9,642 nt of DNA from Candidatus Heimdallarchaeota archaeon LC_2 (GCA_001940725.1 MDVR01000061.1:50994-60635); one strand, 5' to 3'. Positions 1-7,614 are shown, numbered from the stretch's first letter. Translations and numbers: made by a program. The notes: generated by a model from the sequence alone, not told the origin.

Positions 1-1258
1 TAAAACCATTTAGTGAATTACTGTCTGGATATGTAGGAATTACAGAAAAGGAAATATATTCTATATTCTCTGATAAATCATCATATATCAAGACAGTTGC
101 ATTTGGATGAAAAGTAGTTGCTGCAAACCAAAATGCGTTGTAGCTAGGGTATAGTGTTAATTTAGTATTTTTCATTGATCCTTCAATAGCTACTCCTTTA
201 ATATTCCAAATACTATCTGTTAATCGATCCTTATACACTGGTAAATTGTAGGTCAAAGAAGAAGATAAACCGGTAGATGAAGCAGGTTCAAATATTAAAG
301 AAGAATTTCCAAAATTACTTAAATAAGTTAGCGAAAGTTGTTCATCTTCTAAGAAAAAAGTGACTAGGGGAGTATTAGAAAAATTAAAATTGAGGATATT
401 TGCTTTGGCTAGCTCTTCAAATGGTAATAAGAGGACATCATCATTTATTTCTATGATTTGAGCTAGTGTTTTTTCATGAAATAATTGGTATGGATTTTCT
501 ATGTAACTATAAGATGATGGAAAATATATAGATTGATCTGTTTCGTATTCTCCATAGGGATAATGATAGTAGGGTTTATCCCCCGTATCTGTACTTAATA
601 CCAATGTATCAGGATAAAGCTTTTTCCAAGTCTTCCAATTTGTTTCAATGGCTTCTGAATATTCTATTTCAGTTCCAATCTGATTACCCTTAATGCTAAG
701 GCCTTTCATTTGAGACCAATAGCTTGATGATTCTCGATCGTAAAATACAAGATTATTTTCAAAAAGATAACCGCTTGTACCCAATTCGCTCCCATTCAAC
801 ACATCAGTCTTATACAGTATTCCAGATGCTGTTAGGGGGCAGTAAGTAACACTAAAATGTTGGCCGTTATACACGTCGTTTACGATTTCATGCCAAGTCA
901 AAATGTTGTACGGATAAGCAATTGCTTGTCCATCTATTACAATTCCGATCACTTTGACATCATCAGATGGTGCGGTAGAATCTTTTGAATCAACATATTT
1001 CGGATTATCAATACTGGGTATTGCATCTTTTGCAGCACCTCTAAAAATTTGATCACAAGGAACTGCACACTCCGCATTTAAGTTTACATCATCTACTTCA
1101 ATAAGAGATTGACTATTAGATTGATTATAAAGTGCAGTATCGCTTTTCAAGTAAGCACTGTCGTTTTGAGCCGGTAAACTTGATAAAGAAGATAGAAAAA
1201 ATAACAAAAAGAAAAACATGACCTTTGATTTAAGGTTTTTAAACAAAGATTTTCTCAT
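1..1258 (-). CDS. Secreted DUF3179-domain protein, 5' part (3' end beyond window)
   Basis: I translated the minus strand by hand from the ATG at 1258; 419 codons stay open to the window edge, so the C-terminus is missing. Residues 1-30 form a signal peptide: basic start, hydrophobic run at about 14-27, and a likely cleavage after SLPA. Residues about 75-391 match the DUF3179 family as I know it: KDAIPSIDNPKY (78-88), AYPYNILTWHEIVND (114-128), TYCPL (138-142), NLVFYDRESSSYWSQ (169-183), a WKKLYPDTLVLS block (211-222) and a late AFWFAATTFHP block (375-385). The biochemical role of this family is unknown to me. Cys64, Cys68 and Cys140 are the conspicuous cysteines; many relatives read CPLC where this one reads CPLT. 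No ribosome binding site is visible, and a TATA-like element sits about 30 nt upstream, so the mRNA may be nearly leaderless. The gene lies downstream of the MFS gene on the same strand, 97+ nt away. Family assignment is firm; function is not. Confidence 0.85.
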   Translation of the reverse strand, partial: MRKSLFKNLKSKVMFFFLLFFLSSLSSLPAQNDSAYLKSDTALYNQSNSQSLIEVDDVNLNAECAVPCDQIFRGAAKDAIPSIDNPKYVDSKDSTAPSDDVKVIGIVIDGQAIAYPYNILTWHEIVNDVYNGQHFSVTYCPLTASGILYKTDVLNGSELGTSGYLFENNLVFYDRESSSYWSQMKGLSIKGNQIGTEIEYSEAIETNWKTWKKLYPDTLVLSTDTGDKPYYHYPYGEYETDQSIYFPSSYSYIENPYQLFHEKTLAQIIEINDDVLLLPFEELAKANILNFNFSNTPLVTFFLEDEQLSLTYLSNFGNSSLIFEPASSTGLSSSLTYNLPVYKDRLTDSIWNIKGVAIEGSMKNTKLTLYPSYNAFWFAATTFHPNATVLIYDDLSENIEYISFSVIPTYPDSNSLNGF

Positions 1259-1283
1259 TAGCAAAATATAACGTGATGTCTCA

Positions 1284-1291
1284 TTTAAATA
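1284..1291 (-). promoter_or_regulatory. TATA-like element for the DUF3179 gene
   Basis: On the minus strand this reads TATTTAAA. Its centre is about 29 nt from the ATG at 1258, so a usual archaeal spacing of about 26 nt would start the transcript some 4-5 nt before the ATG. That agrees with the absence of a ribosome binding site. The upstream bases are not a strong BRE, and AT-rich DNA gives such motifs by chance. Confidence 0.35.
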
Positions 1292-1321
1292 TGGTTAGGT
1301 AATAAAAATCGAAGTACTAAA

Positions 1322-1353
1322 AGTTTTGATTCAAGAATATTGTATACAAAACT
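1322..1353 (-). terminator. Weak inverted repeat between the MFS and DUF3179 genes
   Basis: AGTTTTG (1322-1328) and CAAAACT (1347-1353) are perfect 7-bp inverted arms around an 18-nt loop; the loop side also contains the palindrome TTGTATACAA (1340-1349). It starts 9 nt beyond the MFS stop codon, and on the minus strand the second arm runs into a short T stretch. This could mark the end of the MFS transcript, but the stem is short and AT-rich, so a chance hairpin or a protein-binding palindrome is equally possible. Confidence 0.25.
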
Positions 1354-1362
1354 AATAATTTT

Positions 1363-2559
1363 TTACATCATTCCTTGAGCAATAAGATTTGCATCAGGTT
1401 CAAATCTTAATTTCCACATTGAAATAATTCCAAAAATAGGTCCAATAACCAAGATCATGAAAGCATAGTTCCATCCCACATTTTCTCTCATAATTTCCAC
1501 CAATTTTATCGAAATAATGGTTAGTGCAAAACCAATGGCTGTTTGAATAGTTAAGGCACTTCCTACCAATGATTGATCAGAAAGCTCTGTAACCATAGTA
1601 GAATATTGTGGCGAGTCAGGTATAACAGTCACCCCCCAAACAAGAGCAATGATCAAAACCATATAGGGGTTAAAATAAAAAAAGCCAATTACAAATCCCG
1701 ATAATCCACTTACCGATAACATAATAATATTAAACTTAGTTCTGCCAATTTTATCAGCTATGTAACCTCCAAAGATGTTAGCTATTGCACCTCCAAGAAA
1801 TACCATAAATGTGCTTATAGACACGAATCTAATTAATTCGTATTCTGATGCATTTGGGAAGCTGTTTTTATATGAATCACTTAACATTATAGGAATCCAG
1901 ACCCACATCGCATATAATTCCCACATATGCCCAAGATAGCCATAATTTGCCAATCTTGTCGATTTTTTGGAAAAAATCGTTTTAACTGCACTTAACTTGA
2001 ATTTCACTGTTTTACCTACATACGGCCCTTGTTCAATAAATTTTAGCACAATTATACCACCAAACATAGATAATATACTTGCTAATAATAAGACCGATCT
2101 CCATTTAGGGGATCCAAACAGACGAAACAGATAAGGTAAACCCGAACCAGCTGTCAAAGCACTAAGTAGGATTCCAATTGCAAGACCTCGATTGTGTTTG
2201 TAGTGCGATGCGGTTATTTTCATTCCTACTGGATAAATGCCAGCCAAGAAAAAACCTGTGAAAAATCTCAAAACCAAAATTTGAACAAAATTAATTCCTT
2301 CAGTATAGACTATGATTAAATTTGATACAGCAGCTAAAATTGAAGAGAAAAAGAAAAAATTTTTTGCTTTGAATACGTCTGGTAAATTAAAAATTGAAAA
2401 GAGCAAACCCCCAATTACGAAACCAAATGTAACTACGATGCTTATAAGTGAAATATCACTACTATTTAATCCAAACTCAGCCTCGAATTGATCTATTACT
2501 GCATTTGGAGCAAACCACAGTGAAAGTCCAAAAAATTGAGCTAATGAAAGTATAATCAA
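1363..2559 (-). CDS. MFS transporter, 12 transmembrane helices, substrate unknown
   Basis: The 398-residue product has the size and helix pattern of a major facilitator: six hydrophobic segments at about 2-19, 36-56, 68-85, 91-115, 123-143 and 152-174, a basic cytoplasmic loop (about 175-202), then six more at about 203-227, 244-266, 275-295, 298-316, 329-352 and 362-384. GGYIADKIGRTK (264-275) is the MFS motif A copy of the second half. GLSLWFAPNA (11-20), LAGIYPVGMK (105-114) and GHMWELYAMW (210-219) are subgroup-like motifs, but I cannot name a substrate. The start is uncertain: the first usable codon is TTG at 2559, and no in-frame ATG exists before the stop at 2613-2611. The upstream in-frame residues TYRPKKSI look like a natural basic N-terminus, so a near-cognate start such as ATT at 2586 is possible. 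A BRE/TATA-like element upstream favours a short-leader transcript starting near 2572, which fits the TTG. It follows livG by 131 nt, so it is probably a separate unit. Confidence 0.85.
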   Translation of the reverse strand: MIILSLAQFFGLSLWFAPNAVIDQFEAEFGLNSSDISLISIVVTFGFVIGGLLFSIFNLPDVFKAKNFFFFSSILAAVSNLIIVYTEGINFVQILVLRFFTGFFLAGIYPVGMKITASHYKHNRGLAIGILLSALTAGSGLPYLFRLFGSPKWRSVLLLASILSMFGGIIVLKFIEQGPYVGKTVKFKLSAVKTIFSKKSTRLANYGYLGHMWELYAMWVWIPIMLSDSYKNSFPNASEYELIRFVSISTFMVFLGGAIANIFGGYIADKIGRTKFNIIMLSVSGLSGFVIGFFYFNPYMVLIIALVWGVTVIPDSPQYSTMVTELSDQSLVGSALTIQTAIGFALTIISIKLVEIMRENVGWNYAFMILVIGPIFGIISMWKLRFEPDANLIAQGMM

Positions 2560-2594
2560 TATCGATTTTTTCGGACGGTAAGTAATAACTGAGA

Positions 2595-2607
2595 TATTTA
2601 AGATTTT
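2595..2607 (-). promoter_or_regulatory. Archaeal-type BRE/TATA element before the MFS gene
   Basis: Read on the minus strand, AAAA (2607-2604) is followed by CTTAAATA (2602-2595). The standard archaeal spacing predicts transcription from about 2572, leaving a leader of about 12 nt before the TTG at 2559. The element closely resembles the one before the binding-protein gene (GAAAACTTAAAAA), which adds some weight. It would give the MFS gene its own promoter. Confidence 0.4.
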
Positions 2608-2690
2608 GATTTATGTTTAAAAAAGTTGGTCTAAGAAAAACATAACAAACAAAGTTAAAATTAAATATATACTATTATTGAAAATTATAT

Positions 2691-3503
2691 CTACGCTTCG
2701 TGAGGACTTTCTCCAAGATAAGCTTCGAGTACTTGTTTATTTGCCTGAATTTCACTAGAAGGACCTTGAGCAATGACTTTACCATCGGCTAACACAAATA
2801 TTTCGTCACTAAAAGCCATAATAACATCCATGTTGTGCTCAATAAGTAAAATATCAATTCCTTGAGTATCTTTCAATTCGATAATTCTATCAAATATCTT
2901 ATTTGCCAATGTAGGATTTACACCGGCGACTGGTTCATCTAACAGTAATAGAGATGGTTCAGTCATCAATAATCGTCCAATGGCCAACAATTTTTGTTGA
3001 CCTCCAGATAATTCATCTGCCAAATGATCAACTACGTGACCAATCTCTAGAAATCCCAATATTTCAATTGCCTTTTTAACATTCCTTGCGTCTTGTCTTT
3101 TCCAGAGTCGTTTGCCTAAAAATGCCCAAATTACACTTTCACCAGCTTGATCTTGAGGGGAAATGAGCATATTTTCTAGAACTGTTAATTTAGGAAAGTT
3201 TCTAGTATGTTGAAATGTTCTTACCATACCCTTCAGTGCAATGTTTTCTGGGATTTCGTTACCAATATTTTCTGATTTAAAATTTATTTTCCCTGATTTT
3301 TCATCACCCTCTAGAAATCCAGTAATGACATTGAAAAAGGTTGATTTTCCTGAACCATTTGGACCAATTAATGAGGTTAGTCTCCCTTTTTGGACAGAAA
3401 TAGTGGCTCCATCAAGGGCTTTTACTCCTCCAAAGTATTTGTATACTTTTTCACCGGAAAAAATAAAATCGTTATCTAAATTTTTCTTTTCTTGAGAACT
3501 CAT
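2691..3503 (-). CDS. livG: Branched-chain amino acid ABC transporter ATP-binding protein LivG
   Basis: This is one of the two cytoplasmic ATPases of a LivFGHM-type importer. In the 270-residue product the aromatic A-loop region is YKYFGGVKAL (21-30), Walker A is GPNGSGKST (47-55), the Q-loop is RTFQ (95-98), the signature is LSGGQQ (165-170), Walker B is LLLLDEP (185-191) and the H-loop histidine is His223 in IEHNMD. The VRTFQHTRNFP stretch, the longer helical segment at about 115-150 and EHNMD are typical of LivG rather than LivF. Length is slightly above the usual 250-260, from a 12-residue polar N-terminus. The ATG at 3503 overlaps the livM stop as ATGA and has a strong AGGAGG site at 3516-3511 with 7 nt spacing, lying inside the end of livM. 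It is the last gene of the operon. All catalytic motifs are intact. Confidence 0.95.
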   Translation of the reverse strand: MSSQEKKNLDNDFIFSGEKVYKYFGGVKALDGATISVQKGRLTSLIGPNGSGKSTFFNVITGFLEGDEKSGKINFKSENIGNEIPENIALKGMVRTFQHTRNFPKLTVLENMLISPQDQAGESVIWAFLGKRLWKRQDARNVKKAIEILGFLEIGHVVDHLADELSGGQQKLLAIGRLLMTEPSLLLLDEPVAGVNPTLANKIFDRIIELKDTQGIDILLIEHNMDVIMAFSDEIFVLADGKVIAQGPSSEIQANKQVLEAYLGESPHEA

Positions 3504-5485
3504 TTTGTTCCCTCCTGAATTGGATTATCTAAATTTGATCGACTTAATTTAATCAAAGTTTGCAACAATAGATCATCTTGAATTTTTTCTGGATCTTCAT
3601 CATTTAAGTAAAGAAGATCTGTATATCGATCATTATTTTGGCTTTTTTCTTTAAATATACCACCTGGGGCATATATTAAGAATATTACTAACGACATTCC
3701 TACGATTATCAATGATAAATTAAATGGATCTACTTGTTTCATATCAAGATAGTTAGTCTTACTGAAAAATGGATAATAAATCCGATTTTCGGCACTTGAT
3801 AATTTTCGAGTAGTATTAAACAATATTTGGATTAGTACAGCACCGTAAACGACACCTTTATTATTCGCTTTTCCACCAATTATTACCATAATATATAATT
3901 GAAATGTCAAGATTGGTCTGTAATTATCTGGTGTGATATGGAAAAGAGATAAAGCGTAAATCGCTCCAATCACACCTGTTAGTGCGTTAGAAATAAATAA
4001 ACCTTTAAGTCTGAAATTAAAAAGATTTTTACCAACAGAAATCGCACTAGTATCATCTTCCCTAATTGCCCTCAATGTACGTCCAAAAGGTGAATAATAT
4101 AGTTCTTGCATGATAATAAAAACTATTAACATGAAAAATAAGGCAAATAGCATAAAGTACCAATTTACATTATTAATATTGCTTTTTGAATCATTACCAG
4201 TAATTAGACCAAAAATGAAGCTAAGTGAAAAGACAGTAGCCAATGATCCAAATAAAATATTCACTTTTCCAATACCAATATTGAAATAAGTAAAACCTAT
4301 AAATAAGATGGGCATAAGGATAGAAAAGATATCAAGAGCTAAAGAAGGAGAATCTTTAGAGCTCACCAGTACATTAGAATAATTCATGAATATTGAAATA
4401 CTTGATAATATTACTGAAATTGAAATAACTTTTTGAAATGCATAATTTGAAGATTTTTTTTCGTCAAAATGTTTAAGATGTTTTGGGAAATAATATTTAT
4501 ACACAAGATATTCCAGACTTAATACCAAAATTATCCACGTAAATGCTCTTACACCGAGGAAAACATTTTCCATTACTTGATCAACTTCTTTATTTTCATA
4601 GAAGACATTCGTAATACCAATGCCTCCATGTCCTTGGGTCCACTTTACTTCATTAAGGAGTATAATTCTCAATATTTCACCCGCCACTATTGTAACTATG
4701 GCGAAATAATCTTCCCTTAGTCTTAAAGTCGGAATAGTCATTACAACCCCAAAAAAACCAGTTACAAAAAATGCATAGATAAATCCTGTAACAAATACTG
4801 AACCAAAAGTAGTTACATTATTAAATTCAACCAATGCATAGGTGTAACCCCCAATTGCCATGAATGCAACTTTACCAAAATTAGGTAAACCGAGATATCC
4901 TATTTCCAAATTTAGAGTTAGAGCAAATGCAGCAAAAATGAATATTCGTGTAAAAGTATCAAGATAAAACCTCGTATTCTCAGCTTCAAGAGCTGGTAAT
5001 AAAAAGAGAATAAGGATTGGGATTGCAAATAGAGAAGCCAAAATCATTTCTCGATGCTCTTCAAATTTATCCTCTGCAATTTTTAATACACCTACAAATA
5101 ATACAAACCAAATAATTCTTACTAGGATACTGAAATTCAAAATGTTTGCAAATGGTGTAAATACATCGTTTAAAACTTGGGAGGAATTATTAGATAGTGA
5201 TTCTGATATTATTGCCAAGGTTAACCAGCTAAGAGAAATTAGCATTATTCGATTTTCTCCTTTTTGGAATTTTTCTCTGTGTAAATTGATCAGTAAATAT
5301 ATTAGAACAAATCCGCTTAAATTGGATAAGATATCTAAAAGGTAGAATGTTAATATATCCTCATCAAATTCATATTTTCTAAGCAACTCATAAGCTAAGA
5401 AAAATATCGATAAACCCAAAATTACTAACAACTGATTTTTTTCATAAAATTTTATAATTTTCTGTTTATAATTTTCTTCTTTCAT
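3500..5485 (-). CDS. livM: Branched-chain amino acid ABC transporter permease LivM, enlarged
   Basis: This is a membrane subunit of the Liv importer. The core motifs are clear: TRIFIFAAFALTLNLEIGYL (179-198), GLPNFGKVAFMAIGGYTYAL (199-218), LRLREDYFAIVTIVAGEILR (254-273), GHGGIGI (285-291), the coupling-helix region SPFGRTLRAIREDDTSAISV (465-484), and a terminal YAPGGIF (605-611). At 661 residues it is far above the usual 300-420. The excess lies in three places: residues about 1-145 with about four extra hydrophobic segments (18-34, 46-66, 79-95, 113-134); an insertion at about 331-440 between the GGIGI and FGRTLRA motifs with about three hydrophobic stretches (352-366, 383-402, 409-428); and a charged cytoplasmic tail after 611. 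The ATG at 5485 follows the livH stop by 10 nt and has GAGGT overlapping that stop. The reading frame is continuous, so this is not a frameshift product. Confidence 0.92.
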   Translation of the reverse strand: MKEENYKQKIIKFYEKNQLLVILGLSIFFLAYELLRKYEFDEDILTFYLLDILSNLSGFVLIYLLINLHREKFQKGENRIMLISLSWLTLAIISESLSNNSSQVLNDVFTPFANILNFSILVRIIWFVLFVGVLKIAEDKFEEHREMILASLFAIPILILFLLPALEAENTRFYLDTFTRIFIFAAFALTLNLEIGYLGLPNFGKVAFMAIGGYTYALVEFNNVTTFGSVFVTGFIYAFFVTGFFGVVMTIPTLRLREDYFAIVTIVAGEILRIILLNEVKWTQGHGGIGITNVFYENKEVDQVMENVFLGVRAFTWIILVLSLEYLVYKYYFPKHLKHFDEKKSSNYAFQKVISISVILSSISIFMNYSNVLVSSKDSPSLALDIFSILMPILFIGFTYFNIGIGKVNILFGSLATVFSLSFIFGLITGNDSKSNINNVNWYFMLFALFFMLIVFIIMQELYYSPFGRTLRAIREDDTSAISVGKNLFNFRLKGLFISNALTGVIGAIYALSLFHITPDNYRPILTFQLYIMVIIGGKANNKGVVYGAVLIQILFNTTRKLSSAENRIYYPFFSKTNYLDMKQVDPFNLSLIIVGMSLVIFLIYAPGGIFKEKSQNNDRYTDLLYLNDEDPEKIQDDLLLQTLIKLSRSNLDNPIQEGTK

Positions 5486-5495
5486 CTCATTAACC

Positions 5496-6698
5496 TCACA
5501 ATTTAGATCTGGGATCCACTAAACCATATATGCCTCTTGGCCGAATAAATAATACTCCAATAATAACTGCAAAAGGAGTAGCAAGTTTCCAATCCCCCGT
5601 TGCATTCCAGAAAACGAGTTTATCGACTGTAGTTGAATCTTCTTCATAATTTACCAGAATTTGATTTATTATTACTGAAGACGTCATGGCAATTGAAATG
5701 ATAAATGCACTAATTAAAGTGCCTTCAAACGAATCAAATCCTCCTAAAGTGACCACTGCAAATATTATTAACAATGCAAAAAATCCACTGAATGGAATTA
5801 CAGTGGCAGATTCCAGGAAAAACAGTGCTCCCACTCCAGTAATACCACCAGCAATAAACCAAGTCCAATAAATTACTCTTTTTGTATTAATTCCAGAAAT
5901 TTGGGCAAGCTCGGCATCATCTGCAGTTGCTCGCATTGAAATCCCTAAGATAGTTTTTGTGAAAATATAATTTAGCATATATACAGTGATTACCATTACT
6001 AAGATGCTCCATGCCTCATCTCTCGATATTCTCAAAGTAATCATGTCTGTAAGGTGAAAAACCGATCTTTTGGCAAAAAATATTTCTAAAACTGGAATAT
6101 TAGATAACTTGCTAAAAAAATCTGGATAGTATGGTGGAGCACTTTGGTTTGACCCACTAAAGATTTCTTGTATTATTTGTCGAATAACCAAACCTACTCC
6201 TATCGATGCTACCATCAAAGAAAGAGCAGTTCCATCACGTTTTTCTAATGGTGTGAAAACTAATACTTCCATCAAGATACCAACAAATCCAGTAATGATG
6301 AATACTATTAATATCTCAACAAATAACCATTGCAGAAACGAACTCTCTCTTCCTAACATTTGATTTAACGCAATAGCAGTATAAATGCCTACGGTGACGA
6401 ATTCTGCATGTGCAAAGTTAGAAAATTTTCTCACCCTTGCAGTCAAAGTTAAACCTGCACTTATTAAAATAAGCTGTGAAGCTGTTACGATAATAATAAA
6501 TGAATGTTGTATAAAGTTCACTCGTATGTTGTCGTTAAACTCTTTTTCAAGAGAAATAAAGGTCATTGTAAACAAAACGGTGAATATAATTATCGCAATT
6601 CCCAAAATTTTACCAATTTTATTTACGGTTTGTCGGTAGTCTACATCTCGTATCTCTTCTTTATATGCCAGTTCGTTGAGTAATTCTGTATCAGCCAT
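5496..6698 (-). CDS. livH: Branched-chain amino acid ABC transporter permease LivH
   Basis: This is the partner permease to LivM. The 400-residue product carries the LivH hallmarks RKFSNFAHAEFVTVGIYTAI (90-109), the cytoplasmic coupling loop TKTILGISMRATADDAELAQ (247-266) followed by ISGINTKRV, the VTLGGFDSFEGTLISAFII block (316-334), and FIRPRGIYGL (384-393) near the C-terminus. Several hydrophobic helices are visible, at about 30-49, 63-84, 124-148, 158-175, 230-246, 275-296, 304-320, 326-346 and 373-386. It is longer than the usual 290-310 residues because of a polar N-terminal arm (1-29) and an insertion at about 181-228 with aromatic and Ser/Pro-rich residues (SGSNQSAPPYYPDFF), probably extracellular. 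The ATG at 6698 lies 4 nt after the livF stop, with a weak GAGATGA site just before it, so translation is probably coupled to livF. Confidence 0.94.
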   Translation of the reverse strand: MADTELLNELAYKEEIRDVDYRQTVNKIGKILGIAIIIFTVLFTMTFISLEKEFNDNIRVNFIQHSFIIIVTASQLILISAGLTLTARVRKFSNFAHAEFVTVGIYTAIALNQMLGRESSFLQWLFVEILIVFIITGFVGILMEVLVFTPLEKRDGTALSLMVASIGVGLVIRQIIQEIFSGSNQSAPPYYPDFFSKLSNIPVLEIFFAKRSVFHLTDMITLRISRDEAWSILVMVITVYMLNYIFTKTILGISMRATADDAELAQISGINTKRVIYWTWFIAGGITGVGALFFLESATVIPFSGFFALLIIFAVVTLGGFDSFEGTLISAFIISIAMTSSVIINQILVNYEEDSTTVDKLVFWNATGDWKLATPFAVIIGVLFIRPRGIYGLVDPRSKL

Positions 6699-6702
6699 AA
6701 AA

Positions 6703-7437
6703 TCATCTCTTTCCTAAATATAATTCACCAACTTTCTCGTTTCCGACCAAATCAGATGCTTTACCCTGAAATGCTACACTTCCAGAAACAAGAACGTATC
6801 CTCGATCACTAATATTCAAAGCTCTAGTTGCTCGTTGTTCCACAAGTAGAATGGATAATCCTAATTTTTTAAGTTCTAATATTTTTGAAAATATTTCATC
6901 AGCTAATACTGGTGCTAAAGCCGCTGTAGGTTCATCCAATAATAATATATCTGGATTTGACATCAAAGCTCTTGCTAGTGCTAACATCTGTCTTTCTCCA
7001 CCTGATAGAAGAGCTGCCTTTTGTTGATACCGTTCAAGTAATCTGGGGAATATATTAAATATATTTTGAAGGTCTTTTTCGATATTTTCTTCATCATCTG
7101 AACCTCGAGGTAATGCACCTAACTGTAAGTTTTCTTTTATTGATAGAGTTGGAAACACATTGTTTACTTGAGGGACATAATTTATTGGGATTCCACTTTT
7201 AACAATTTCATAAGGTTGCATTCCAGTAATGTTAAGTTCATTATTGATAATAACTTCACCCTTCCATGCTTTTACTAATCCAATTATGGTTTTTATTAAA
7301 GTAGATTTCCCAGATCCGTTAGGACCAATAATTGTGCATAGCTCACCTTTTCGAAGTTCAATGTTGATATCTCTCAAAATTTGAAGTTTACCATATCCAC
7401 TGTCTAAATTTTTAGTTTGTATTACAAGATCACTCAG
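6703..7437 (-). CDS. livF: Branched-chain amino acid ABC transporter ATP-binding protein LivF, probable CTG start
   Basis: This is the second cytoplasmic ATPase of the Liv importer and the first gene of the operon. The frame is open upstream of the TTG at 7377 and encodes LVIQTKNLDSGYGKLQIL, the normal first strand and A-loop (Tyr15) of a LivF protein, so the TTG start would remove essential structure. No ATG, GTG or TTG lies between the stop at 7464-7462 and 7377. The best start is CTG at 7437, giving xSDLVIQ and 244 residues, the usual LivF length; GGAGG at 7452-7448 lies 10 nt before it. Walker A is GPNGSGKST (38-46), the Q-loop is VPQ (88-90), the signature is LSGGE (144-148), Walker B is ILLLDEP (164-170), and VEQRATRAL replaces the H-loop in the LivF manner (VEQNA in many relatives). 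The CTG could also be a sequencing error for ATG. Family is certain; the exact start is not. Confidence 0.9.
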   Translation of the reverse strand: MSDLVIQTKNLDSGYGKLQILRDINIELRKGELCTIIGPNGSGKSTLIKTIIGLVKAWKGEVIINNELNITGMQPYEIVKSGIPINYVPQVNNVFPTLSIKENLQLGALPRGSDDEENIEKDLQNIFNIFPRLLERYQQKAALLSGGERQMLALARALMSNPDILLLDEPTAALAPVLADEIFSKILELKKLGLSILLVEQRATRALNISDRGYVLVSGSVAFQGKASDLVGNEKVGELYLGKR

Positions 7438-7441
7438 TTTT

Positions 7442-7495
7442 CTATATCCTCCATAAAGATATCATTGAATAATTCGATACATCTAAAATACCCAT
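7442..7495 (-). CDS. Possible 17-residue leader ORF upstream of livF
   Basis: An ATG at 7495 opens MGILDVSNYSMISLWRI and stops at TAG 7444-7442, leaving four A bases before the livF CTG. Six of its 17 residues are Ile, Leu or Val. The livF ribosome binding site (7452-7448) lies inside its end. The short gap resembles the other gene junctions in this operon and would allow translational coupling, which could help a CTG start. An ORF this short arises easily by chance, and no ribosome binding site precedes it, although a TATA-like run at about 7529-7522 would place a transcript start just before its ATG. Function is speculative. Confidence 0.2.
   Translation of the reverse strand: MGILDVSNYSMISLWRI
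7448..7452 (-). promoter_or_regulatory. Ribosome binding site for livF
   Basis: GGAGG on the minus strand, inside TATGGAGGATATAG. It is the strongest Shine-Dalgarno match in the divergent region and lies 10 nt before the CTG at 7437 but 70 nt before the TTG at 7377. It therefore supports the upstream non-ATG start for livF. Confidence 0.6.
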
Positions 7496-7537
7496 TTTAA
7501 TCTTACGTCAAACAGAGAGAAATTTAATAGACTGAAA

Positions 7538-7545
7538 ATTATAAA
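7538..7545 (-). promoter_or_regulatory. Candidate TATA box for the liv operon
   Basis: The minus strand reads TTTATAAT here. Usual archaeal spacing would start transcription near 7515, giving a leader of about 78 nt to the livF CTG and about 20 nt to the possible leader ORF. A second AT-rich candidate (TATTAAAT, 7529-7522) is nearly as good, so the choice between them is uncertain; some promoter in this stretch is needed for the operon. Confidence 0.35.
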
Positions 7546-7614
7546 CAACTCAATATTAGTATTATAATTTGTAACTATAAAATTTACAGGTTTTGCATAG
7601 GTACAAATAAAATT

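Noticed and set aside
1258..1284. Eight-codon ORF (ATG at 1284) whose TAA overlaps the ATG of the DUF3179 gene
   Set aside because: Too short to support, no ribosome binding site, and it lies within or upstream of the predicted TATA element, so it is probably not transcribed.
3241..6639. Plus-strand ORFs of 61-84 codons at 3241, 5142, 5686 and 6385
   Set aside because: Each lies antisense to a well-supported liv gene, has no ribosome binding site, and shows no recognisable domain.
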